Shown here piece after piece: positions 1 to 9,552 of a stretch of DNA of 64,000 nt. The notes beneath the pieces are model-generated. The model made no database searches. It saw nothing but the letters and a program-made list of their open reading frames with translations, and was not told where the DNA came from. Location of the stretch: assembly GCF_001886615.1 (NCBI RefSeq), contig NZ_CP018139.1:1860001-1924000 (forward strand), in the 5' to 3' direction. This stretch comes from Halomonas aestuarii (GTDB lineage Bacteria > Pseudomonadota > Gammaproteobacteria > Pseudomonadales > Halomonadaceae). The translations under genes were made by a program, and so were the position numbers. Positions within the stretch are counted from its first letter, which is position 1, and every line of letters begins with the position of its first letter.

Positions 1-21
1 GCCGCCCGCGAGAAACGCTGA
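1..21 (+). CDS. 3' end of an upstream gene (last six codons)
   Basis: Frame 1 reads Ala-Ala-Arg-Glu-Lys-Arg and then TGA at 19-21, directly before a GC-rich hairpin. This looks like the tail of a plus-strand gene converging on bamE. In related genomes the small ubiquitin-like gene rnfH often lies beside bamE, so that is a guess from context. Six residues cannot identify it. Confidence 0.3.
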   Translation, partial: AAREKR

Positions 22-53
22 CGCCCCGCCCGGCGAAAGCCGGCACGGGGCGT
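21..53. terminator. GC-rich hairpin between convergent genes
   Basis: ACGCCCCG (21-28) pairs with CGGGGCGT (46-53) around an inner CCGGC-GAAA-GCCGG hairpin. It sits between the plus-strand stop at 19-21 and the end of bamE on the minus strand, so it could serve both. There is no good T-run on either side. Confidence 0.5.
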
Positions 54-93
54 CGTCAGCCCCGACGGTGATGCCACGGGGCGAGGGGTGATG

Positions 94-522
94 TCAGGGC
101 CGGTCCGGGGTGACGTTGTCGAGCGGGGTGGGCTGGTCGGCCGAGGTGGCCTCGCTGTCGGGGCCGATGCCGCGCTCGTCGCCGAGCGGCGGGGCCTTCG
201 AGAAGTCGCCCTCCCGCTCGATGTCCACGACCCGTCCGCCAGAGAAGGTCAGGGTGACGCGCCGCTGCTCCACGTCGCCGTAGGCCTCGTCGAGGCGGTA
301 GACATAGTCCCACTGGCTGGCATCGAAGGGCGCCTCGAGCAGCGGGCTGCCCATCAGGTCGACCACCTGCCGTCGGCTCATGCCGGGCCGAAGCTGCTCG
401 ACCATGCCCTGGGTCACCAGGTTGCCCTGGGGCAGGTCGCGCTTGTACACGCCGAAGTAGCTGCAACCGCTGATCATCAGCAGGGCGATGGAAAGGATGA
501 TGATTCTGGTCAGCTTTTGCAT
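94..522 (-). CDS. bamE: Outer-membrane protein assembly factor BamE (OmlA)
   Basis: Small lipoprotein subunit of the BAM complex, which inserts beta-barrel proteins into the outer membrane. The 142-residue product starts with a short signal peptide ending in a lipobox, Ile-Ser-Gly-Cys, with the lipidated Cys at about residue 20. The SmpA/OmlA domain follows (LRPGMSRRQVVDLMGSP, then a W-D-Y-V-Y-R-L-D strand). The reading frame is open well upstream, but the ATG at 522 is chosen because it places the signal peptide at the N-terminus. It is divergent from fur across 72 bp, the usual arrangement in Pseudomonas-like genomes. Confidence 0.95.
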   Translation of the reverse strand: MQKLTRIIILSIALLMISGCSYFGVYKRDLPQGNLVTQGMVEQLRPGMSRRQVVDLMGSPLLEAPFDASQWDYVYRLDEAYGDVEQRRVTLTFSGGRVVDIEREGDFSKAPPLGDERGIGPDSEATSADQPTPLDNVTPDRP

Positions 523-594
523 TTGCGCCTGTTCTTCACTATCGTGGATTCGGTCGATCATAACCGACCCTACCCGATACTGCGAAGAGCGACC

Positions 595-1041
595 ATGGCC
601 GACCAGAACCATGAATTGCGCAAGGCCGGTCTGAAAGTGACCCTGCCCCGCGTCAAGATCCTCCAGATCCTCGAGAACGCCTCGGAGAAGCACCACCTGA
701 GCGCCGAGGATGTGTACAAGACCCTGCTGGAAGCGGGCGAGGATGTGGGCCTGGCCACCGTCTATCGCGTGCTGACCCAGTTCGAGTCCGCCGGCCTCGT
801 GATCCGCCACAACTTCGATGGCGGCCATGCGGTCTTCGAGCTCTCCCAGGAGGAACACCATGATCACATGGTGTGCCTGGAAAGCGGCGAGATCGTCGAG
901 TTTTTCGACGAGACCATCGAGCGTCGTCAGCAGGAGATCGCCGAGGAGCACGGCTACGAGCTCGTCGATCACGCCCTGGTGCTCTACGTGAGGCCGCTGG
1001 GCTCTCGGGCGACCCGCCAGGAAGGCATCCAGAAGAAGTGA
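595..1041 (+). CDS. fur: Ferric uptake regulator Fur
   Basis: Fe(II)-dependent repressor of iron acquisition genes. The 148 residues match the family length. The N-terminal winged helix contains GLKVTLPRVKIL and DVGLATVYRVLTQFE, the recognition region. The HHDHMVC metal-binding stretch lies at about residues 86-92. The CxxC pair of E. coli Fur is reduced to a single Cys here (CLESG), as I recall for Pseudomonas Fur, so a structural zinc held by a Cys pair is unlikely. The ATG at 595 is chosen by homology; the ORF extends upstream only through antisense sequence of bamE. A strong hairpin follows at 1075-1104. Confidence 0.97.
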   Translation: MADQNHELRKAGLKVTLPRVKILQILENASEKHHLSAEDVYKTLLEAGEDVGLATVYRVLTQFESAGLVIRHNFDGGHAVFELSQEEHHDHMVCLESGEIVEFFDETIERRQQEIAEEHGYELVDHALVLYVRPLGSRATRQEGIQKK

Positions 1042-1074
1042 TGCCCTCGGGCTGATCCTTCCCAGACACGCCGA

Positions 1075-1104
1075 CGCGGCCCCGATCTCCGGATCGGGGC
1101 CGCG
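1075..1104. terminator. Bidirectional terminator between fur and recN
   Basis: A 13-bp perfect GC-rich stem (CGCGGCCCCGATC, loop TCCG) lies between the convergent ends of fur and recN. Only a short TT follows, so termination strength is uncertain. Confidence 0.7.
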
Positions 1105-1136
1105 TTGCGTTGGTGGGGCCTGAGTGTCGGGCCGGG

Positions 1137-2810
1137 TCAGTGGTGGGCGCGCTGGCTGGCGTCGAGCATCTCCCGGGCGTGGGCCAGGGTGTGATCGGAG
1201 AGGTTCACTCCGCCGAGCATGCGCGCCAGCTCGCCGACCCGGCCGGCCTCGTCGAGCAGGGCCATGCGGGTCAGGGTGGAGGCCTCCCCGGCCTGCTTCT
1301 CGATGTGCAGGTGGTGGTGCGCCTGGGCGGCCACTTGGGGCAGGTGGGTCACCGTCATCACCTGGCCGTTCTCGCCCAGTCGGCGCAGGAGCTGGCCGAC
1401 GATCTCGGCGGTGGCCCCGGAGACGCCCACGTCGACCTCGTCGAAGACCAGGCTGGCGATGGTGGAGTGCTGGGCCGCGACCACCTGGATCGCCAGGCTG
1501 ATGCGCGACAGCTCGCCGCCCGAGGCCACCTTGGCCAGCGGGCGGGCCGGCTGCCCGGGGTTGGCGCTGATCAGCATGCGGGCCCCCTCCAGCCCCTCGG
1601 CGGCCTGGGTGTCACGCGGGGCGAGCTCGATTTCGAAGGTGGCCTTGTCCATGGCCAGGAAGGCCAGCTGTTCCTGCACGGCCCGGCCGAACCGGCGGGC
1701 GGCCTGGCGGCGGGCCCGGGAGATCGCCGAGGCCTGCTCCTGCCAGCTCGCCTTCAGGGCCTCGACCTCGGCGGCCAGCGTCTCGAGGTCGCCGTCGCCG
1801 CCCTCCAGGCCCTCGAGCTCGTCGGCCAGGCGGCGGTGCAGGGCGACCAGCTCCTCGGGCAGGACATGGTGCTTACGGGCGATGCGGTGGACCTCGCCGA
1901 GGCGCTCCTCGACCCAGGCCAGCCGTTCCGGGTCCAGCTCGACGCCGTCGGCGAAGTGGCCGAGCTCGCGCCCGGCCTCCTCGACCTGGATGCGCGCGTC
2001 CCCGAGCATGGTGAGGGTGTCGGCCAGGCTGCCGCGGTCGCTGCCCGGCAGCGCCGAGAGGTGCTGGATCGCCTGGTTGAGCAGCGACAGGGCGCCGCCC
2101 TCGTCGCCGTCGCAGCACTGGGCAGCGAACTGGGCCTCGCGCAGCCGCTCCTCGGCGTGGGCCAGTTCCTCCTGCTCCTCCTCGAGCCCCTTGAGCTCGC
2201 CCTCGGCTAGCGCCAGCGCCTCGAGCTCCTCCACCTGGTAGCGCAGCAGCTGCCGGCGGGCGCGGATCTCGTCGCCGTCCTCGGCCAGCCGCTCGAGGCG
2301 ACGCCGGCTCGCCTGCCACTCGCGGAAGGCCACCCGCATCTCGGCCACTCGCTCGCGGTGACCCGCGAAGTCGTCGAGCAGGCGCAGGTGGGTCTCCTCG
2401 TGCATCAGCGCCTGATGGGCATGCTGGCCATGGATCTCGATGAGGTGCTCGCCCAGCGTCCGCAGGTCGGCCACCGTGGCCGGCTGACCGTTGATCCAGG
2501 CCTTGGATCGCCCGGAACGCGTCACCACACGGCGCAGCAGGCAGTCGTCCGTGGGCAGTTCGCGGGCCTCGAGCCAGGCCCGTGCCTCGGGCAGCGCCTG
2601 GAGATCGAAGCGGGCGCTCAGGTCGGCCCGTTCGCGGCCATGGCGGACGCTGGCGCTGTCGGCGCGCTCCCCCAGGCAGAGCCCCAGGGCGCCGAGCAGG
2701 ATGGACTTGCCGGCGCCCGTCTCGCCGGTGATGGCGGTCATGCCGCCGGCAAGGTCCAGCTCGAGGTGGTCGACGATGGCGAAGTCGCGAATGGCGAGCT
2801 CTGTCAGCAT
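1137..2810 (-). CDS. recN: DNA repair protein RecN
   Basis: SMC-like ATPase of double-strand-break repair, acting on the nucleoid with RecA. The product has 557 residues, normal for RecN. The Walker A motif GETGAGKS is at residues 29-36 and the RAFIVD-type N-terminus (LAIRDFAIVDHLEL) is present. A long Glu/Arg/Ala coiled coil fills the middle, and the ABC signature region (KVASGGELSRI) and Walker B (LVFDEVDVGVSG) are near the C-terminus. The ATG at 2810 is preceded by a GGGAGG ribosome site; an upstream in-frame ATG at 2861 lacks one. Two LexA-box-like sites overlap the promoter, so SOS induction is expected. Confidence 0.97.
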   Translation of the reverse strand: MLTELAIRDFAIVDHLELDLAGGMTAITGETGAGKSILLGALGLCLGERADSASVRHGRERADLSARFDLQALPEARAWLEARELPTDDCLLRRVVTRSGRSKAWINGQPATVADLRTLGEHLIEIHGQHAHQALMHEETHLRLLDDFAGHRERVAEMRVAFREWQASRRRLERLAEDGDEIRARRQLLRYQVEELEALALAEGELKGLEEEQEELAHAEERLREAQFAAQCCDGDEGGALSLLNQAIQHLSALPGSDRGSLADTLTMLGDARIQVEEAGRELGHFADGVELDPERLAWVEERLGEVHRIARKHHVLPEELVALHRRLADELEGLEGGDGDLETLAAEVEALKASWQEQASAISRARRQAARRFGRAVQEQLAFLAMDKATFEIELAPRDTQAAEGLEGARMLISANPGQPARPLAKVASGGELSRISLAIQVVAAQHSTIASLVFDEVDVGVSGATAEIVGQLLRRLGENGQVMTVTHLPQVAAQAHHHLHIEKQAGEASTLTRMALLDEAGRVGELARMLGGVNLSDHTLAHAREMLDASQRAHH

Positions 2811-2869
2811 GGTGCCTCCCGGGGCCTGTCTGGGGTCGTTCGGTACGGGGCGCGCTCGCACCGAGGTAC

Positions 2870-2913
2870 TACTGTCTATCCATACACATATTGTGCGTTT
2901 ATACAGTAGTCAA
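2870..2913 (-). promoter_or_regulatory. recN promoter with two tandem LexA boxes
   Basis: Box 1 is CTGT-N8-ACAC at 2872-2887 and box 2 is TTGT-N8-ACAG at 2891-2906. Each is one base off the gammaproteobacterial consensus CTGT-N8-ACAG. On the minus strand they overlap a -35 TTGACT (2913-2908), 17-bp spacer and -10 TATGTG (2890-2885). E. coli recN also carries more than one LexA box. Confidence 0.8.
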
Positions 2914-2956
2914 CACCGCCCCACAATGCACGGTCGGATTCGTCTCGCGGTGATGC

Positions 2957-2984
2957 CTTGAGTTCGCCACGGCCAGCCCCATAT
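2957..2984 (+). promoter_or_regulatory. Sigma-32 (heat-shock) promoter for grpE
   Basis: CTTGAG at 2957-2962, a 14-bp spacer, then CCCCATAT at 2977-2984. This matches the sigma-32 consensus CTTGAAA-N13/14-CCCCATNT with one or two mismatches. It lies 80 bp before the grpE start. Confidence 0.75.
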
Positions 2985-3064
2985 ACCCCGCAGACTGTCA
3001 TTAAAGCCATCTTTCATGCCTTGCCAGCGGCCCCAGGCCGTTGATTGCCATTCAGGAGACCCAC

Positions 3065-3694
3065 ATGGCCAAAGACTCCCAGACCCCGTTGGACGACGAA
3101 CTCGCTCGCGAGGAGCGGGAAGCCGAGCCGCAGGCCGAGCCCGAGACCGTGGAGGGTGAAGTGGAGGACGCCATCGAGGCTGCCGATCAGGCCGCCACGG
3201 AGGCCCAGGCCGCCGACAACCCCGAGGCCGAGGTGCTGGCCGCGCGCGTCGAGGAGCTCGAGCAGACGCTGGCCGAGACCAAGGACCAGGCGTTGCGCAC
3301 CGCGGCCGAGGCCCAGAACGTTCGGCGGCGTGCCGAGCAGGAGGCCGAGAAGGCGCGCAAGTTCGCCCTGGAGAAGTTCGTCAAGGAACTGCTGCCGGTG
3401 GTCGACAGCCTGGAGAAGGCGCTGGAGTCCATGGGGGACGAGGCCAGCGAGGCGCACCTCGAGGGCGTCTCCATGACCCTCAAGATGCAGCACGACGTGC
3501 TCGCCAAGTTCGGCGTCGAGGTGGTGGAGCCCCATGGCGAGCCCTTCGACCCGCAGTACCACGAGGCCATGGCCATGGTGCCCAACCCGGACATGGAGCC
3601 CAACACCGTGATGGACGTCATGCAGAAGGGCTACCTGCTCAACGGGCGCCTGGTTCGCCCGGCCATGGTGGTGGTCAGTCAGGCCGCCGGCTGA
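3065..3694 (+). CDS. grpE: Nucleotide exchange factor GrpE
   Basis: Co-chaperone that releases ADP from DnaK in the cytosol. The 209-residue product has a strongly acidic disordered N-terminus, a long coiled-coil helix (about residues 55-120) and the C-terminal beta-wing domain with the signature [20 protein letters not shown]. The ATG at 3065 is preceded by AGGAG with 7-8 nt spacing; an in-frame ATG at 3041 is less likely. It heads grpE-dnaK-dnaJ and has its own sigma-32-type promoter. Confidence 0.97.
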   Translation: MAKDSQTPLDDELAREEREAEPQAEPETVEGEVEDAIEAADQAATEAQAADNPEAEVLAARVEELEQTLAETKDQALRTAAEAQNVRRRAEQEAEKARKFALEKFVKELLPVVDSLEKALESMGDEASEAHLEGVSMTLKMQHDVLAKFGVEVVEPHGEPFDPQYHEAMAMVPNPDMEPNTVMDVMQKGYLLNGRLVRPAMVVVSQAAG

Positions 3695-3724
3695 CGCCAG
3701 GCCATAGAAAAGCGGCCCTCGGGT

Positions 3725-3752
3725 CTTGAAATGATTCCGAGGGCCCCCAGAT
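3725..3752 (+). promoter_or_regulatory. Sigma-32 promoter for dnaK, partly inside a hairpin
   Basis: A perfect -35 CTTGAAA (3725-3731), 13-bp spacer and -10 CCCCAGAT (3745-3752). The -35 lies in the 14-nt loop of a 9-bp inverted repeat (GGCCCTCGG at 3714-3722 with CCGAGGGCC at 3737-3745) that could also end grpE transcripts. A second small hairpin, GCGGC-GAAA-GCCGC, lies at 3766-3779 in the dnaK leader. Confidence 0.75.
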
Positions 3753-3812
3753 AGACGGCAACCCCGCGGCGAAAGCCGCACACGAATTCAACCGCTAATT
3801 CGAGGATTTCCT

Positions 3813-5744
<1,932 letters not shown>

Positions 5745-5771
5745 ACCACGACATCTGAACCACGGATGACG

Positions 5772-5800
5772 CCAGCGCGGGGGCCTGACTCCCGCGTTGG
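5772..5800 (+). terminator. Hairpin between dnaK and dnaJ
   Basis: CCAGCGCGGG (5772-5781) pairs with CCCGCGTTGG (5791-5800), with one G-U pair and a 9-nt loop, followed by TGTTT. It may attenuate dnaJ relative to dnaK or act as an mRNA-stabilising hairpin. Confidence 0.5.
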
Positions 5801-5836
5801 TGTTTCCGCAGAGTCACTACGGAGGCGGACAGACTC

Positions 5837-6976
5837 ATGTCCAAGCGTGACTATTACGAAGTACTGGGCGTCGAGCGCGGTGCCGACCAGAAGGACATCA
5901 AGAAGTCCTACCGACGCCTCGCCCAGAAATTCCATCCGGATCGCAATCCGGATGATGATTCGGCGGCCGAGAAGTTCCGCGAGATCTCGGAGGCCTACGA
6001 GGTCCTGAGCGACAGCGAGAAGCGCGCCGCCTATGACCAGTTCGGCCATGCCGGCGTCGACGGTCAGGCCGGCGGCGGCGGCTTCGGTGGCGCCGGGGCC
6101 GGTGGCTTCAGCGACATCTTCGGCGATGTCTTCGGCGACATCTTCGGCGGGGGCGGTGGTCGCCGCCATCCCAACGCCCCGCAGCGCGGCAGCGACCTTC
6201 GCTACAACCTCGAGCTCGACCTCGAGGATGCCGTGGCCGGCACCAGCGTGGACATCCGCGTGCCGCGCCACGTCGAGTGCGAGCGCTGCGACGGCGGCGG
6301 CGCCGAGCCGGGCTCCAGCAAGGAGACCTGCCCGACCTGTAACGGCATGGGCCAGGTCCGCATGCAGCAGGGCTTCTTCGCCGTGCAGCAGACCTGCCCG
6401 ACCTGCCACGGCAGTGGCCAGCACATCAAGGTGCCGTGCCACAAGTGCCACGGCGAGGGCCGGGTGCGCGAGACCCGCACGCTCTCGGTGAAGATCCCGG
6501 CTGGCGTGGACACCGGCGACCGCATTCGCCTCAACGGCGAGGGCGAGGCCGGCATCAACGGTGGCCCGCCCGGGGATCTCTACGTCCAGGCGGCCATCAA
6601 GCCGCACCACATCTTCCAGCGCGACGGCCGTCACCTGCAGTGTGACGTGCCGATCAACTTCGTCGACGCGGCGCTGGGCGGTGAGCTCGAGGTGCCCACC
6701 CTGGATGCCAAGGTCAAGCTGAAGATCCCGCCCGAGACGCAGACCGGCAAGGTATTCCGCCTGCGCGGCAAGGGCGTGAAGCCGGTGCGCGGCGGTCCCC
6801 CCGGCGACCTGCTGTGCAAGGTCGTGGTCGAGACCCCGGTCAAGCTCAGCGAGGAGCAGAAGGACCTGCTGCGCGCCTTCCAGGACAGCCTGGAGGGCAG
6901 CAAGAGCCACCACTCGCCGAAGAAGACCAGCTTCTTCGACGGCGTGAAGAAGTTCTTCGAGGACATGAAGCCGTAA
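5837..6976 (+). CDS. dnaJ: Chaperone DnaJ (Hsp40)
   Basis: J-domain co-chaperone that delivers substrates to DnaK and stimulates its ATPase. The 379-residue product has a J domain (1-70) with HPD at 33-35. A Gly/Phe-rich linker follows, with IFGD repeats at about 90-110. Next come four CxxCxGxG zinc-binding repeats (about 146-215), of which the first reads CERCDGGG, and the two C-terminal substrate-binding domains. GGAGG lies about 12 nt before the ATG. A strong terminator follows the stop codon. Confidence 0.99.
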   Translation: MSKRDYYEVLGVERGADQKDIKKSYRRLAQKFHPDRNPDDDSAAEKFREISEAYEVLSDSEKRAAYDQFGHAGVDGQAGGGGFGGAGAGGFSDIFGDVFGDIFGGGGGRRHPNAPQRGSDLRYNLELDLEDAVAGTSVDIRVPRHVECERCDGGGAEPGSSKETCPTCNGMGQVRMQQGFFAVQQTCPTCHGSGQHIKVPCHKCHGEGRVRETRTLSVKIPAGVDTGDRIRLNGEGEAGINGGPPGDLYVQAAIKPHHIFQRDGRHLQCDVPINFVDAALGGELEVPTLDAKVKLKIPPETQTGKVFRLRGKGVKPVRGGPPGDLLCKVVVETPVKLSEEQKDLLRAFQDSLEGSKSHHSPKKTSFFDGVKKFFEDMKP

Positions 6977-6996
6977 CGGCAGTCCCCGCGGAGACG

Positions 6997-7040
6997 GACA
7001 GGGCCCCGGCATCGTTAGATGCCGGGGCCCTGTCGTTTCT
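6997..7040 (+). terminator. Strong intrinsic terminator of the dnaK operon
   Basis: A 17-bp perfect stem (6997-7013 with 7018-7034, loop GTTA) is followed by GTTTCTT. The minus-strand nuclease gene ends just beyond it, so it may serve both directions. Confidence 0.9.
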
Positions 7041-7051
7041 TGGCCTCCGGG

Positions 7052-7996
7052 TCAGCGCTGCAGGTGGTCCATTCTCCAGGCCAAGCCATCATCGTGGGGG
7101 CTGAACCGCGCGTCTCGGGGCAGTACTAGAGGCTTATTGTCCAGCCGCCATAGCCACTGATTGTCATCCTTCAGCTCATCGACACTGGGGCTGACGTGCC
7201 AATTCCGATCCGTCCCCGGTGCGATCAAGTGGTTGTCCATCGCCCAATGCAGATCCGGCGTGAGGGCCAAGCCATTGCAGGGGCGATCATCCTGACTCAC
7301 AGCGAATGGAATCAGGTGGGCGGCCTCAACAAGGAAGCGAAAGTCCGGGGTGATGAATCGTCTTCGGCTGGCTGCGCAGCAATAATCGTAGGCTTCCAAC
7401 ACCAAGGAGCGGAAGGCTGCGGACCTAGCTTGATCCTGATCTGATTCGCGAACCTCGCCTGCCAGGAGTTCGGGGGCTTTTTCGTATTCGCCGCTGGCAA
7501 ATGCCGTCTCGAGATATGCATTAAGCAGCGCATGGCTCTGCCTGTTCGAGGAAAGGTACCGGCTGCTCAGCAGCGCACAGGCTTCTCGGGCGATGGTGGT
7601 GTCCTCCAAGGCCGAGAATAGAGCCGGATCAAGCTGGGCAGCTTCGAAGCGTTGTTCAAGTTGTTTTATTGATTTCGGTTGCCCCAACTGATCTGCCACC
7701 CCCTGCACGGCCTGATGATACTCGGGGCACCAGAGCTTGCCGGTGGGGCCTTCCCGGTTTCTCAGTGCCCATATCGGCATCCATGGTCGGGCTCGGTAAC
7801 GCTCTCCCGTCACTGTCTCGAAAATATCGTGGTAGCGAGCGATCAGGCGGGTATTTATCGGGATTCGTGGGGAGACGATATGGCCTGCCTGAATCTCGCA
7901 GATGATCGCCAACAAAAGGCAAGGCTGGTGCGGTGCGGGCCGTCCAGTACTCTGGTCGACCTTGAGCCGTGACAGGCAGTCAAGTCGCGTATCCAT
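7052..7996 (-). CDS. Solitary HNH restriction endonuclease, probable phosphorothioate-DNA sensor
   Basis: The 314-residue product has two recognisable parts. The N-terminal 100 residues resemble the sulfur-binding domain of ScoMcrA-type Type IV enzymes: an APHQP motif at 21-25 and PWMPIWAL at 71-78, corresponding to the APHKP and YPFWRL patterns I recall for that family. The C-terminal HNH domain has EAAHLIP (H227), NGLAL (N241) and H250 in LHWAMDN. Such enzymes cut DNA carrying backbone phosphorothioates. The ATG at 7996 has AAGGAG five bases upstream; an ATG at 8020 does not. The base composition is visibly less GC-rich than its neighbours, suggesting transfer. No dnd or ssp modification genes are in the window. 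HNH nuclease is secure; the sensing role is inferred. Confidence 0.75.
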   Translation of the reverse strand: MDTRLDCLSRLKVDQSTGRPAPHQPCLLLAIICEIQAGHIVSPRIPINTRLIARYHDIFETVTGERYRARPWMPIWALRNREGPTGKLWCPEYHQAVQGVADQLGQPKSIKQLEQRFEAAQLDPALFSALEDTTIAREACALLSSRYLSSNRQSHALLNAYLETAFASGEYEKAPELLAGEVRESDQDQARSAAFRSLVLEAYDYCCAASRRRFITPDFRFLVEAAHLIPFAVSQDDRPCNGLALTPDLHWAMDNHLIAPGTDRNWHVSPSVDELKDDNQWLWRLDNKPLVLPRDARFSPHDDGLAWRMDHLQR

Positions 7997-8069
7997 CTTT
8001 ACTCCTTCTTGTTCTTGCATTCCCTTATTTACGCTGCCCCGGAACTCACTTTCTGCCTCGCCCTGCCGC

Positions 8070-8097
8070 TGAGTGATTGTTTATCCTATATCACTCA
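8070..8097. promoter_or_regulatory. Inverted repeat upstream of the HNH nuclease
   Basis: TGAGTGAT (8070-8077) and ATCACTCA (8090-8097) form a perfect 8-bp inverted repeat with a 12-bp AT-rich spacer. On the minus strand the spacer region includes TATAGG, a possible -10. The site lies 73 bp before the nuclease start and could be an operator. No regulator gene is adjacent. Confidence 0.45.
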
Positions 8098-8125
8098 TGT
8101 ACTGGCTTGCAGACTGATGCCCTCG

Positions 8126-9091
8126 CTACAACCACCCGGCTCGCCGGAAGCGCTGGTAGAGCCAGCCGCAGGCGCCGCCCATCACCAGCAGGGCCAGGGG
8201 GTAGCCCAGGCGCCAGTCGAGCTCCGGCATGTGGGTGAAGTTCATGCCCCAGATGCCGGCGAGGATGGTGGCCACCGCGAAGATGGCGGCCCAGGCCGCC
8301 AGCCGCTTGTGCACCTCACCCTCGTCGATGGCCACCATCGAGAGGTTCACCTGGATCGCGGTGATGGTCATCTCGCGGACGGTATCCACCGCCGCCTCGA
8401 TGCGGTTCAGATGATCGTACACGTCGCGGAAGTACTCCCGGGTCTTGTGGCACAGGGTTGGCACCCGCACGCCCGACAGGTGGCCGGCGGCCTCGCCCAG
8501 TGGCATGGCGGCATGCTTGAGCCGCATGGTCTGGCGCTTGAGCTGGTAGAGGCGTTCCAGGCTTCGGCGGGCCGTGCCCCTGATGAAGATCTGGTCCTCG
8601 ATGCTCTCGAGTTCGGCCTGCAGGGCCTCGACCACCGGGAAGTAGCGGTCGACGATGGTGTCCATCAGGGCGTAGATCACGAAGGCCGGCCCATGCCGCA
8701 GCAGCGCCGGCTCCTGCTCGCAGCGCTGGCGGACCTCGGCGAAGCCACGGCCCGGGTGCAGGCGCACCGAGAGCACGTAGCCCGGGCCGGCAAACACCGC
8801 CACCTGCCCGGTCTCCAGCTGGTCGTCGCGCATCGTGATCATGTGCATGATCACGAACAGCGACTGGCCGTACTCCTCGAGCTTGGGCCGCTGGTGGCCG
8901 TTCAGGGCGTCCTCCACGGCCAGCTCGTGCAGGCCGAAGACCGCCTGGAAGCGGGCCATTTCCGCCTCGTCGGGTTCGTGCAGGGCCACCCACACGAAAC
9001 GGTCCGGCTGGCCGAGGTAGTCGCCGATCTCCTCGGTCTGGATGTCGTGCAGGCGATGTCCCTTCTCGTAGGCCACGCAGTTGATGATCAT
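8126..9091 (-). CDS. corA: CorA-family magnesium/divalent cation transporter
   Basis: Homopentameric inner-membrane channel for Mg2+ or other divalent cations. The 321-residue protein has a large cytosolic N-terminal domain, a long stalk helix and two C-terminal membrane helices. The first membrane helix ends in the signature Gly-Met-Asn (about 282-284, GIWGMNF). The ATG at 9091 has a GGAGGG site; an ATG at 9130 is less likely. A ZntB-like zinc role cannot be excluded from sequence alone. Confidence 0.9.
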   Translation of the reverse strand: MIINCVAYEKGHRLHDIQTEEIGDYLGQPDRFVWVALHEPDEAEMARFQAVFGLHELAVEDALNGHQRPKLEEYGQSLFVIMHMITMRDDQLETGQVAVFAGPGYVLSVRLHPGRGFAEVRQRCEQEPALLRHGPAFVIYALMDTIVDRYFPVVEALQAELESIEDQIFIRGTARRSLERLYQLKRQTMRLKHAAMPLGEAAGHLSGVRVPTLCHKTREYFRDVYDHLNRIEAAVDTVREMTITAIQVNLSMVAIDEGEVHKRLAAWAAIFAVATILAGIWGMNFTHMPELDWRLGYPLALLVMGGACGWLYQRFRRAGWL

Positions 9092-9273
9092 TGCCGAACC
9101 CTCCCCGTGGGCGGTGGTGCCCTGTGCCACAGCATAGTGCCTGGGCGTGGTTGCCGGCCGGCCATGGCGGCTCGGCCGGCTGCCATGGCGAGCGATCGGC
9201 CGAAGCGGGGGTGGCGTTCGCGGGGGGCGTCGTCATAGGCTTGATGTTCACCCAACGAGATGCGGAGGCTGCC

Positions 9274-9552
9274 ATGCCGATTTCACGAGCCGATATTCCC
9301 GCCGAGGATGCCAAGGGGCTGGTCGAGCGCCTTTGCCACGAGTGGGTGGACGCGCAACCGGTCGACCGGGAAGAGACCCAGGCGAGGGTGGGCTTCGACG
9401 AGGGCACCTGCCTGCTGGAGGCCCAGCCGGACCGACTGATCGTCGCCGTCGAGACGCTGGATGACGAGACCCTGGATCGGCTGGAGGGCCGGGTGAATGC
9501 CGCCCTCGAGGGGCTGACGGGCGTGACCCTGGACATCGTCTGGGAAAATTGA
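9274..9552 (+). CDS. DUF2218 family protein
   Basis: A 92-residue cytosolic protein with the DUF2218 pattern: an N-terminal helix (LVERLCHEW), then a strand carrying GTCLLEAQPDRLIVAVE and a final helix. Family members are often encoded beside iron or siderophore genes, but their biochemical role is not established and there is no iron gene next to this copy. The ATG at 9274 has a GGAGG site 6 bases upstream. Its TGA overlaps the TTG start of the downstream exporter, suggesting coupled translation. Confidence 0.8.
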   Translation: MPISRADIPAEDAKGLVERLCHEWVDAQPVDREETQARVGFDEGTCLLEAQPDRLIVAVETLDDETLDRLEGRVNAALEGLTGVTLDIVWEN

